From: Phytohabitans suffuscus
GTDB taxonomy: Bacteria > Actinomycetota > Actinomycetes > Mycobacteriales > Micromonosporaceae
Assembly: GCF_011764565.1 (NCBI RefSeq)
Contig: NZ_AP022871.1
Location: 1,798,001-1,862,000, forward strand
Length of the DNA stretch: 64,000 nt
Reading direction: 5' to 3'
The notes beneath the pieces are model-generated. The model saw nothing but the letters and a program-made list of their open reading frames with translations. It ran no database searches and was not told the DNA's origin. A program made the position numbers and the translations under genes. The first letter of the stretch is position 1. Each line of letters begins with the position of its first letter. Positions 58,601-64,000 of the stretch are shown here, piece by piece.

Positions 58601-61600
58601 GCGGCGTCGTGCAGGAAGCCGCCCTCCCGCGTGTACGAGGTGCCGGGGTGGTCCGGATCCGGGTCGTAGAGCCTGTCGAGGTCCCAGCCGCGATCGCCGG
58701 GAAACTGGGTGATCGCGTCGACGCCATCGCTCACTAGCTGCCAGAGGTCCTCGGGCGAGGTGACCCCGCCGGGGAAGCGGCAGGCCATCCCCACCACCAC
58801 GACCGGGTCGTGGGTCGCGGCGGTCCGCGCCTTCACCGGTATGTGTACGGCCGCGTCCACACCGGACAGTTCGCGCAGGAGGTAGGTGGCGAGCGCCTCC
58901 ACGGTCGGGTAGTCGAAGACCAGCGTGGCCGGCAGCCGCAGCCCGGTGGTCGCGTGCAGGCGGTTGCGCAGCTCCACCGAGGTGAGCGAGTCGAAGCCGA
59001 GGTCGTTGAACGTGCGGTCCGGGTCCACCGCCGCCGCGTCGGCATGGCCGAGCACCTGGGCGACCTGCCCGCGCAGGAGGTCGGTCAGCACGCCGGGCCG
59101 CTCGGCTCCGTCCACGAGGGACAGCTGCCGCGCGAGCCCCTGCGCCTCGCGGGAGACGGCGCGGCGGGCCGCCGGACGGACGAGCCCGCGCAGCACGGCC
59201 GGCACCTCGCCGGCGCCGCGGAGGGCCGCGAGGTCGAGCCGGGCCGGCATGACGACGGGTTCGCCCGTGGCGAGGGCGGCGTCGAGAAGCGCGAGCCCCT
59301 GTGTGACTGGGATCGGCGGCAGCCCTGAGCGGGCCATCCGCTCCACCTCCGCCGCGCCGAGCCCGGCCATCATGCCGACCTCGGCGTCCCATGGCCCCCA
59401 GGCCAGTGACGCCGCCGGTAGGCCGAGGGCGTGGCGGTGCGCGGCGAGCCCGTCGAGGAATGCGTTCCCGGCCGCGTAGTTGCCCTGCCCGGCGCCGCCG
59501 AACGTGCCGGCGAGCGAGGAGAAGACGACGAAGGCGGACAGCTCGCGGTCGCGGGTCAGCTCGTGCAGGTGCCAGGCGGCGTCCACCTTGGGCCGCAGGA
59601 CGGTGGCGAGGCGTTCCGGGGTGAGCGAGCCGACGACGCCGTCGTCCAGCACGCCCGCGGTGTGCACGACCGCCGCGACTGAGTGCCGGCTCAGCAGGGC
59701 GGCCACCGCGTCGCGGTCGGTCACGTCGCACGCCTCGACGTCGGCGCGGGCGCCGAGCCCGGCGAGCTCGGCCACGAGTGCGGGCGCGCCGCTCGCCTCC
59801 GGACCGCGCCGGCTGGCGAGCACGAGCCCCCGTACCCCGTGGGCCGTGACCAGGTGCCGGGCCACGGCGGCGCCGAGCCCGCCCGTACCACCGGTGACGA
59901 GCACCGGGCCGCGCCACCGCACCGGTTCTCCGGCGGGGCGCAGGCGGGCCAGCCGGGGTGCCCGCACCTCGCCGGCCGAGATCCGGACCTCGGGCTCGCC
60001 GGTCGCGAGGGCGGCGAGCAGCATCGCGCCGTCGGCCGGATCGCCGAGGTCGACGAGGCCGAACGCACCAGGGTTCTCCGCTTCGGCGGCGCGCACGAGG
60101 CCCCAAGCGGCGGCCGCGGCGACGTCGGTGCCGTCGGTCGCGCCGCGCCCCACGAAGACCAGGCGCGCACCGGCCGACCGCTCGTCGCGCAGCCACGCCT
60201 GTAGCAGGCCGAGAACCCGGGCGGTCCCGTCGTGCGCCGCCGTGGGCCGGTAGGTGGTGAGGTCGCTGGCCAGCGGCACGAGCACGATGTCGGCGGGTAG
60301 GGCGTCGGCCAGGTCGGCGGCGACCCGCGCGTCCACGCCGGCGAGGCTCCCGAGCACCGCGACGTCGCCGGATGCCGGGTCGGTGACGGGGACGGGCGTC
60401 CACTCCAGGTGCCACAGGTGCTCGCCGGCCGCACCCGCCGAGAGGCCGGCCGGCGCGGGGCGCTGCACGATCGACTCGGCCGTCAGCACCGGCTGTCCAC
60501 TCAGGTCGGTGGCGAGCAGCCGCAGCGAGTCAGGGCCGGTACGGCGCAGGCGCACCCGCAGCGCTCCCGCGCCGTGCGCGTGCAGCGTCACGCTGGTCCA
60601 CGAGAACGGAAGCGTCGCGGCCCCTTCGGCGTCGCCGGCGAGGGCGTACGCGTGCAGCGCGCCGTCGAGCAGCGCCGGGTGCAGCCCGAAGTCGCCGGCC
60701 CGGTCGGCGTCGGGCAGGCGGAGCTCGGCGTACACGTCGTCGCCGCGCCGCCACGCGGCGACCAGGCAGCGGAACGCGGGCCCGTACTCGTAGCCGGCCT
60801 CGGCGAGCCGCTCGTAGCCGCCGTCCAGGTCGACCGGCACCGCGTCGACCGGCACCGCGTCGGCCGGCGGCTCTCCCGGCTCCGGGGCACGCTCTGGCGA
60901 GCCGGTGGCGAGGGTGCCGCTGGCGTGGCGGATCCAGTCGCGGTCGCCGGAGTGTCGCGAGTGGATGGTCACGCCTCGGGAGCCGCTGTCGTCCGGGCCG
61001 TCCACCGCCACCTGCAGGGCGACCTCCCCGCTCTCCGGCAGGACCAGCGGCGCCTCCAGCACCAGCTCGGCCAGCCGGTCGCAGCCGGACTCGTCACCGG
61101 CCCGGATCGCCAGCTCGAGGAAGGCGGTGCCGGGTACCAGCGTGGCGCCGAGGACGCGGTGGTCGGCGAGCCACGGCTGCCCGAAGCGGGAGACGGTGCC
61201 GGTCAACACCGCGCCGCCGGCGCCGGCCATGTCGACCGCACCGGTGAGGATCGGGTGGGCCAGCGCGGAGCGGCCCGCGCCGGGCGGGGTGCGCAGCCAG
61301 TACTCCGTGCGCTGGAAGGGATACGTCGGAAGGTCGACCCGGCCGGCGCCGCGGCCGGCGAAGTAGGCTGCCCAGTCCGGCCCGGAGCCGCGCACGTGCA
61401 GGGCGGCGAGCGCCTCGGTGACCGCGTCGGCGTCGTCCCGCCCGGCGCGCAGCGCCGGCAGCGCCAGGCCGTCCGGCATGCCCTCGGCCACCATCGCGCA
61501 GAGCACGGCGTCGGCGCCCAGCTCCAGGACCGAGGTGACGCCTTCGGCGCGAAGGGTGGTCACCGCATCGGCGAACCGCACCGGCTCCCGGACCTGGCGG

Positions 61601-64000
61601 ACCCAGTAGTCCGCGCCCAGCTGCGCGGCCGAGGCCCGCGCACCGGTCACTGTGGAGACCAGGGGCAGGTTCGGTGTCCGGTACGACAGCACGTCCGCCA
61701 CCCAGCGCAGCCCGTCCAGCACCGGCTCCATCAGCGGTGAGTGGAACGCGTGCGACACCTTGAGCCGAGTGGTCTTCTCGAAATGGGACGCCACGGCGAG
61801 CACGGCCGCCTCGGTGCCGGAGAGCACGACCGAGCCGGGCGCGTTGACCGCCGCGATCGACACGTCGCCGGTGAGCAGCGGGCGCACGTCGGCCTCGGCC
61901 GCCCGCACCGCCACCATCGCCCCGCCCGCCGGCAGCTCCTGCATCAGCCGGCCACGGTGCGCGGCGAACGCGGCGGCGTCGGCGAGCGACCAGAGCCCGG
62001 CGACGTGGGCGGCGGCGACCTCGCCGATCGAATGTCCGGCGACCGCGTCGGGGCGCAGCCCCCAGGACTCCAGCAGCCGGTAGAGCGCGACCTGGAACGC
62101 GAACAGCGCCGGCTGGGTGTACGCGGTCCGCTCCAGCAGCGCGGCCTCCGGCGAGCCCGGCTCGGCGAAGACCACGGAGCTGAGCGGCCGGTCGAGGTGG
62201 AGGTCGAGCTCGGCGCAGGCGGCGTCGAACGCCTTGGCGAAGACCGGGAAGCGCGCGTGGAGGCCTCGTCCCATGCCGATTCGTTGCGCGCCCTGCCCGG
62301 GAAAGACGAACGCGAGGCCGCCGTGCTGTACGGCGCCGGTCACCAGGCGTGGCGCGGGCTCGCCGGCCGCCAACCGGTCCAGTCCCTCGGCACCCCCGAG
62401 CACCACCGCCCGGTGCTCCAGGGCGGCGCGGCCGGTGGCCGCCGAGTAGGCCACGTCAAGGGCGTCCACATCGGAGGCGAGCACGGGGCGGAGCCGGCCG
62501 GCCAGCTCGCGCAGGGCCTCGGGGGTACGCGCGGAGAGCACCAGCGGCACCGGCCCGGCGGCGCGCTCCGCCGGGGACCGCTCGGCCGGCGGCGGCTCCT
62601 CCAGGATCGCGTGCGCGTTAGTGCCGCTGAACCCGAACGACGATACGGCGCACCGCCGAGGCGCGCCGCCGGCCGGCCAGTCCACCGTGTCGTGCAGCAG
62701 CCGGACACCGCCTTCGGACCAGTCCACGTGCGGGTTGGGCGGGTCGGCGTGGAGGGTGCGCGGCAGCGTGCCGTACCGCATCGCCTGGACCATCTTGATG
62801 ACACCGACCGCGCCGGCGGCGGCCTGGGTGTGCCCGACGTTGGACTTCACCGAACCGAGCCACAGCGCGGCACCGTCCCGGCGCTCCGCCCCGTACGTGG
62901 CCTGGAGCGCGCCGACCTCGATCGGGTCGCCGAGCGTGGTGCCGGTGCCGTGCGCCTCGATCGCGTCCACATCGGACGCCCGCAGCCCCGCGTCGGCGAG
63001 CGCGTCCCGGATGACCCGCTGCTGCGCCACCCCGCTCGGCGCGGTCAGGCCGGCGCTCGCACCGTCCTGGTTGGTCGCCGTGCCGCGCACCACCGCGAGC
63101 ACGCCGTGCCCGCGTGCCCGCGCGTCGGAGAGGCGCTCGACGAGCAGCAGGGCCACGCCCTCGCTCCAGCCGGTGCCGTCGGCCGCCGCGCCGAACGCCT
63201 TGCACCGCCCGTCACCGGCGAGCCCGCGCTGGCGGCTGAAGGCCATGAACGAGCCGGGCGTGGCCATGACCGCCACGCCGCCGGCCATGGCGAGGTCGCA
63301 CTCACCCCGCCGCAGCGACTGCGCGGCCAGGTGCAGGGCGACGAGCGAGCCGGAGCAGGCCGTGTCGACGGTGATGGCCGGCCCGTGCAGGCCCAGCTCG
63401 TACGCGATCCGTCCGGACAGGACGCTGCCCGCGGTGCCGGTGACGAGGTGCGCCTCGGCGCCGTCCCGGGCGTTCTCCAGCCCGGGCCGTACTCGTGGTT
63501 CTCCGCGCCGACGAAGACGCCGGTGGCCGAGCCGCGGACGGAGAGCGGATCGATGCCCGCGCGTTCCAGGACCTCCCAGGCGGTCTCCAGGAGCTGGCGC
63601 TGCTGCGGGTCCATGGCGAGCGCCTCGCGCGGCGAGATGCCGAAGAAGCCGGCGTCGAACGCGGTCGCGCCGTCCAGGAAGCCGCCGTGCCGCACGTACG
63701 TGTGGCCGGCCCGGTCCGGGTCGGGGTCGTAGGTGCCGTCGACGTCCCAGCCGCGGTCGGTCGGGAACGGCCCGATCGCGTCGCCACCGTCGCGCACGAA
63801 CCGCCACAGGTCGTCGGGCGAGGCGATGCCGCCGGGCAGCCGGCAGGCCATGCCGACGATGACGACTGGGTCGCCGTCCTCCACCCGCGTACGGGTGGGC
63901 GTGCGGGCCGGGGCGGCGCCGTCCAGCAGGAGCGCGGCCAGGTGCTCGGCGAGGCCCTGCGGCGTGGGGTGGTCGTAGCCGAGGGACACCGCGAGCGCGA
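52666..64000 (-). CDS. Modular type I polyketide synthase, gene 1 (5' partial; modules 1 and 2)
   Basis: This is the 3' part of a multimodular PKS that loads extender units on ACP phosphopantetheine arms and extends and reduces the chain. In the window it encodes about 3,777 residues: the tail of an upstream ACP, module 1 (KS-AT-DH-KR-ACP), module 2 (KS-AT-DH-ER-KR-ACP) and a C-terminal docking tail ending [10 protein letters not shown]. All KS, AT, DH, ER, KR and ACP signature residues are present. The start lies beyond position 64000. The frame breaks inside the first KS at 63481-63486 because one base seems to be missing; with it restored the gene reads through to TGA at 52666. The next PKS gene starts 41 bp downstream on the same strand, so the two are probably co-transcribed. 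Both ATs are malonyl-type. The family and domain order are certain; the product is not. Confidence 0.95.
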   Translation of the reverse strand, partial: RARGVPRLRPPHAAGPRRAPGRAPAGRRRPGPHAHPYAGGGRRPSRHRRHGLPAARRHRLARRPVAVRARRWRRDRAVPDRPRLGRRRHLRPRPGPGRPHVRAARRLPGRRDRVRRRLLRHLAARGARHGPAAAPAPGDRLGGPGTRGHRSALRPRLGHRRLRRRGEPRVRPGLENARDGAEAHLVTGTAGSVLSGRIAYELGLHGPAITVDTACSGSLVALHLAAQSLRRGECDLAMAGGVAVMATPGSFMAFSRQRGLAGDGRCKAFGAAADGTGWSEGVALLLVERLSDARARGHGVLAVVRGTATNQDGASAGLTAPSGVAQQRVIRDALADAGLRASDVDAIEAHGTGTTLGDPIEVGALQATYGAERRDGAALWLGSVKSNVGHTQAAAGAVGVIKMVQAMRYGTLPRTLHADPPNPHVDWSEGGVRLLHDTVDWPAGGAPRRCAVSSFGFSGTNAHAILEEPPPAERSPAERAAGPVPLVLSARTPEALRELAGRLRPVLASDVDALDVAYSAATGRAALEHRAVVLGGAEGLDRLAAGEPAPRLVTGAVQHGGLAFVFPGQGAQRIGMGRGLHARFPVFAKAFDAACAELDLHLDRPLSSVVFAEPGSPEAALLERTAYTQPALFAFQVALYRLLESWGLRPDAVAGHSIGEVAAAHVAGLWSLADAAAFAAHRGRLMQELPAGGAMVAVRAAEADVRPLLTGDVSIAAVNAPGSVVLSGTEAAVLAVASHFEKTTRLKVSHAFHSPLMEPVLDGLRWVADVLSYRTPNLPLVSTVTGARASAAQLGADYWVRQVREPVRFADAVTTLRAEGVTSVLELGADAVLCAMVAEGMPDGLALPALRAGRDDADAVTEALAALHVRGSGPDWAAYFAGRGAGRVDLPTYPFQRTEYWLRTPPGAGRSALAHPILTGAVDMAGAGGAVLTGTVSRFGQPWLADHRVLGATLVPGTAFLELAIRAGDESGCDRLAELVLEAPLVLPESGEVALQVAVDGPDDSGSRGVTIHSRHSGDRDWIRHASGTLATGSPERAPEPGEPPADAVPVDAVPVDLDGGYERLAEAGYEYGPAFRCLVAAWRRGDDVYAELRLPDADRAGDFGLHPALLDGALHAYALAGDAEGAATLPFSWTSVTLHAHGAGALRVRLRRTGPDSLRLLATDLSGQPVLTAESIVQRPAPAGLSAGAAGEHLWHLEWTPVPVTDPASGDVAVLGSLAGVDARVAADLADALPADIVLVPLASDLTTYRPTAAHDGTARVLGLLQAWLRDERSAGARLVFVGRGATDGTDVAAAAAWGLVRAAEAENPGAFGLVDLGDPADGAMLLAALATGEPEVRISAGEVRAPRLARLRPAGEPVRWRGPVLVTGGTGGLGAAVARHLVTAHGVRGLVLASRRGPEASGAPALVAELAGLGARADVEACDVTDRDAVAALLSRHSVAAVVHTAGVLDDGVVGSLTPERLATVLRPKVDAAWHLHELTRDRELSAFVVFSSLAGTFGGAGQGNYAAGNAFLDGLAAHRHALGLPAASLAWGPWDAEVGMMAGLGAAEVERMARSGLPPIPVTQGLALLDAALATGEPVVMPARLDLAALRGAGEVPAVLRGLVRPAARRAVSREAQGLARQLSLVDGAERPGVLTDLLRGQVAQVLGHADAAAVDPDRTFNDLGFDSLTSVELRNRLHATTGLRLPATLVFDYPTVEALATYLLRELSGVDAAVHIPVKARTAATHDPVVVVGMACRFPGGVTSPEDLWQLVSDGVDAITQFPGDRGWDLDRLYDPDPDHPGTSYTREGGFLHDAADFDPGFFGMSPREATATDSQQRLLLEVSWEAMERAGIDPVSLRGSQTGVFAGVMYNDYRLLGSKDLEGFIGNGSAASVASGRVSYTFGFEGPAVTVDTACSSSLVAMHLAAQALGAGECDLALAGGVTVMSTPETFIDFSRQRGLSVDGRCKAFSDDANGVGWSEGIGMLVLERESDARRNGHEILAVLRGSAVNQDGASNGLTAPNGLAQQRVILQALASGGLSTTDVDVVEAHGTGTSLGDPIEAHAILATYGRDRERPLLLGSVKSNVGHTQAAAGAAGVIKMIMAMRHGIAPKTLYAERPSSHVDWSTGDVVLIAEPVRWPESGRPRRAAVSSFGVSGTNAHVVIEQAPPRREAAGPATVTAGVAAWPVSAKTPAGLDAQVERLREFSAGTAAAAVDVGLSLTARSAFGHRAVLLAGPDGLAEVARGTVRTGGLAVLFTGQGSQRLGMGRELYARFPVFARALDEALAHLDPGLRGVMWGDDADLLNQTGWAQPAIFAVEVALFRLVESLGVRPGHVAGHSIGEVAAAHVAGVLSLADAARLVSTRAALMQALPPGGAMVAVQATEDEVLPLLTGGVSVAAVNGPSSVVVAGEEDAVLALAAGFAKTSRLRVSHAFHSPLMDPMLDDFREVVGELSFAPPRIPFVAGGDVTFPEYWVRHVREAVRFADGISALHGAGVTAYLELGPDGVLAGMAAGCLPDGATVVPVLRRDRGEEASAVTALAKLYVTGAPVDWATLYAGTGARRVDVPTYAFLRERFWPVASTGVVDAAALGLAPAGHPLLGGAVEFAGGDGLVLTGRLSTQAHPWLRDHTVLGSVLVPGTALLDLAVRAADEAGCDRVEELTLAAPLVLPDQGAVLVQVRVGAELGGRRPVGIHSRPAGTPGAAWTQHASGTLGSGAAPSTFDATSWPPAGAEGVDVEGCYESFAEAGFHYGPAFQGLRAVWRRDGEVFAEIDLPGAAGDGGAYGLHPALLDAALHAAGVVDLGVAAGALPFAWEGVTLHASGAAALRVRLATAGENALTLAVADAAGEPVATVERLALRVMRAEELHRAPEGSDSLYLLDWAALPVQPAAAGPRWAVLTGSPADLADPLPAVVLYPVAGDPDVSPDGVRRLTGSALDVVREWLDGERYGDAHLAVVTRGATTGADPAAAAVWGLVRAAQEEQPGRLLLVDVTDGGDLDAVAALVPGLLAVGETQAVVRDGTVHAGRLIRAASGTAFVPPVGTPWRLESLRAGSLDALRLVPSPESARPLAGHEVRVAVGATGLNFRDVLTALGMYPGDVRVFGAEAAGTVVEVGAEVTGLRAGDRVLGLVDDGFGPLAIADARQLGRVPAQWTDTTAASVPLVFLTAYYGLVDLAALKPGERVLVHAGAGGVGMAAIQLARHLGAEVFATASEGKWEVLRSLGLDDVHIASSRSLDFADRFPTVDVVLNALAGEFVDASVGLLGPGGRFVEMGKTDIRRAEDLPGVEYKPFDLADAGPVRIGAMLGELLELFARGVLCPLPVTSWDVRRAGEAFRFMSMARHVGKIVLTMPRVWDRDGTVLVTGGTGGLGGVLARHLVVRRGVRRLLLVSRRGLAAAGAVELRDELVGLGAEVEVAACDVADRSALAAAIAGHRLTAVVHTAGVLDDGLVGSLTPERLSTVLRPKVDAAWHLHELTRDSDLAAFVLYSSSAGVMGSAGQANYAAGNAFLDSLAAHRRALGLPAVSLAWGAWAQGTGMTSGLTEADMARMARAGLPPIGVDEGLAMLDAAIGLDEANVVPMTLDLAALRALPEVPPLLRSLVKAGRRAAANGHAAAAVSLAQRLSGLRKAERTRAALDAVRGEAAAVLGHSGIEAVGSDAEFRALGFDSLTSVELRNRLNGLSGLRLPTTLVFDYPTPHAVADYLLANLVVEGAPAVSVAEEVDRLEAALLASGVDGSDPQDLADRLERMAAKLRQSAPAPAPVAGSSEEDIRAASLDELLDIIDDELTLS
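52669..52905 (-). other. C-terminal docking tail of PKS gene 1
   Basis: After ACP2 the protein has a helix ([14 protein letters not shown]), a second helix ([15 protein letters not shown]), a flexible Ala/Pro linker and a final acidic helix ([15 protein letters not shown]). This is the layout of actinomycete class 1 PKS C-terminal docking domains. It should pair with the N-terminal coil of PKS gene 2. The tail of gene 2 has a similar acidic end ([15 protein letters not shown]). Confidence 0.82.
52930..58805 (-). other. PKS module 2: KS-AT(malonyl)-DH-ER-KR(B)-ACP
   Basis: KS 58805-57550 has TACSSS. AT 57300-56400 has GQGSQ, GHSIGE and HAFH (malonyl). DH 56250-55450 has [11 protein letters not shown] and [13 protein letters not shown] 54890-54000 has the NADPH loop [17 protein letters not shown] 53960-53420 has GVLDDGLVG and [12 protein letters not shown] 53130-52930 has LGFDSL. 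The full reductive loop should give a saturated CH2-CH2 unit. The ER/KR segment 53576-54498 is an exact copy of one in module 3. The ACP is followed by a helical docking tail, so this is the last module of its protein. Confidence 0.94.
53576..54498 (-). repeat. 923 bp exact direct repeat, copy A (ER2/KR2)
   Basis: This stretch is the same base for base, as far as I can see by eye, as 47331-48253 at a constant offset of 6,245. It covers the NADPH-binding and C-terminal part of the ER and most of the KR. Its codon use (T-ending sense codons) differs from the DNA on both sides. The repeat stops abruptly at both ends. Confidence 0.9.
58870..63880 (-). other. PKS module 1: KS-AT(malonyl)-DH-KR(B)-ACP
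   Basis: KS 63875-62595 has the active Cys in TACSGS, the His in EAHGTGTT and KSNVGH. AT 62320-61400 has GQGAQ, GHSIGE and HAFH, the malonyl signature. DH 61245-60430 has [16 protein letters not shown] and [11 protein letters not shown], so the His/Asp dyad is intact. KR 59920-59370 has TGGTGGLG, a GVLDDGVVG loop (B type) and the Tyr in [12 protein letters not shown] 59080-58870 has LGFDSL. No ER is present. Expected outcome: a trans double bond. Its KS sequence differs visibly from those of modules 9-13, so it is not a recent copy of them. Confidence 0.93.
63481..63486 (-). other. Apparent one-base loss (frameshift) inside KS1
   Basis: Upstream the frame reads [14 protein letters not shown]; downstream, in another frame, it continues as [15 protein letters not shown], as a KS should. 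Adding one base in the CCCGGG run joins the two frames with no lost residue. A G/C-run base-calling error is the simplest reading; a real inactivating mutation cannot be excluded. Confidence 0.85.
63905..64000 (-). other. C-terminal fragment of an upstream ACP (module before module 1)
   Basis: The first readable residues of PKS gene 1 include [15 protein letters not shown], which is the helix III/IV end of a PKS ACP (compare VFDYPTPxALAxHL in the other ACPs here). The phosphopantetheine Ser lies beyond the window edge. Its presence shows that at least one more module or a loading module precedes module 1 on the same protein. Confidence 0.85.

Overview
This 64 kb window is a GC-rich stretch of a bacterial chromosome or large plasmid (about 70% G+C or more by eye, with strong third-position G/C bias), typical of a filamentous actinomycete. 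The genus cannot be fixed from this sequence alone. Every real gene lies on the minus strand, and all of them encode parts of one giant modular type I polyketide synthase (PKS). I found no tailoring, regulatory, transport, RNA or mobile-element gene. Both ends of the window fall inside PKS genes, so the cluster continues on both sides.

Layout in order of transcription (right to left). PKS gene 1 (64000-52666, 5' end missing) carries the tail of an upstream ACP, module 1 (KS-AT-DH-KR-ACP) and module 2 (KS-AT-DH-ER-KR-ACP). PKS gene 2 (52624-42346) carries module 3 (KS-AT-DH-ER-KR-ACP, atypical AT) and module 4 (KS-AT-KR-ACP). PKS gene 3 (42307-24250) carries modules 5 to 8, all KS-AT-KR-ACP; module 7 has a second atypical AT and module 8 a methylmalonyl-type AT. 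PKS gene 4 (24227 to beyond position 1) carries modules 9 to 13, all KS-AT-DH-KR-ACP; the last ACP lies outside the window. Module numbers are local to this window. Gaps between genes are only 22 to 41 bp, so this looks like one operon.

How the genes work together (inference from module colinearity). Helical docking tails pass the chain gene 1 -> 2 -> 3 -> 4. The segment built here would be one alkene (module 1), two fully reduced units (modules 2 and 3, the second with a possibly unusual side chain), five successive hydroxyls (modules 4 to 8, with an unusual alpha-substituent from module 7 and a methyl from module 8), then at least five conjugated double bonds (modules 9 to 13). That describes a large polyol-polyene polyketide, probably a macrolide, macrolactam or linear polyene, in which the polyene is made after the polyol.

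Sequence quality matters. Six places show a one-base loss in short G/C runs (near 63483, 44311, 44294, 42166, 30946 and 14374). Each breaks a reading frame in the middle of an otherwise intact domain or linker. They are most simply sequencing or assembly errors, so I annotate four continuous genes across them. The window also has an exact 923 bp duplication (53576-54498 and 47331-48253), several strongly homogenised KS/AT blocks and patches of different codon usage. These point to recombination between modules, and they also make assembly collapse or chimerism possible.
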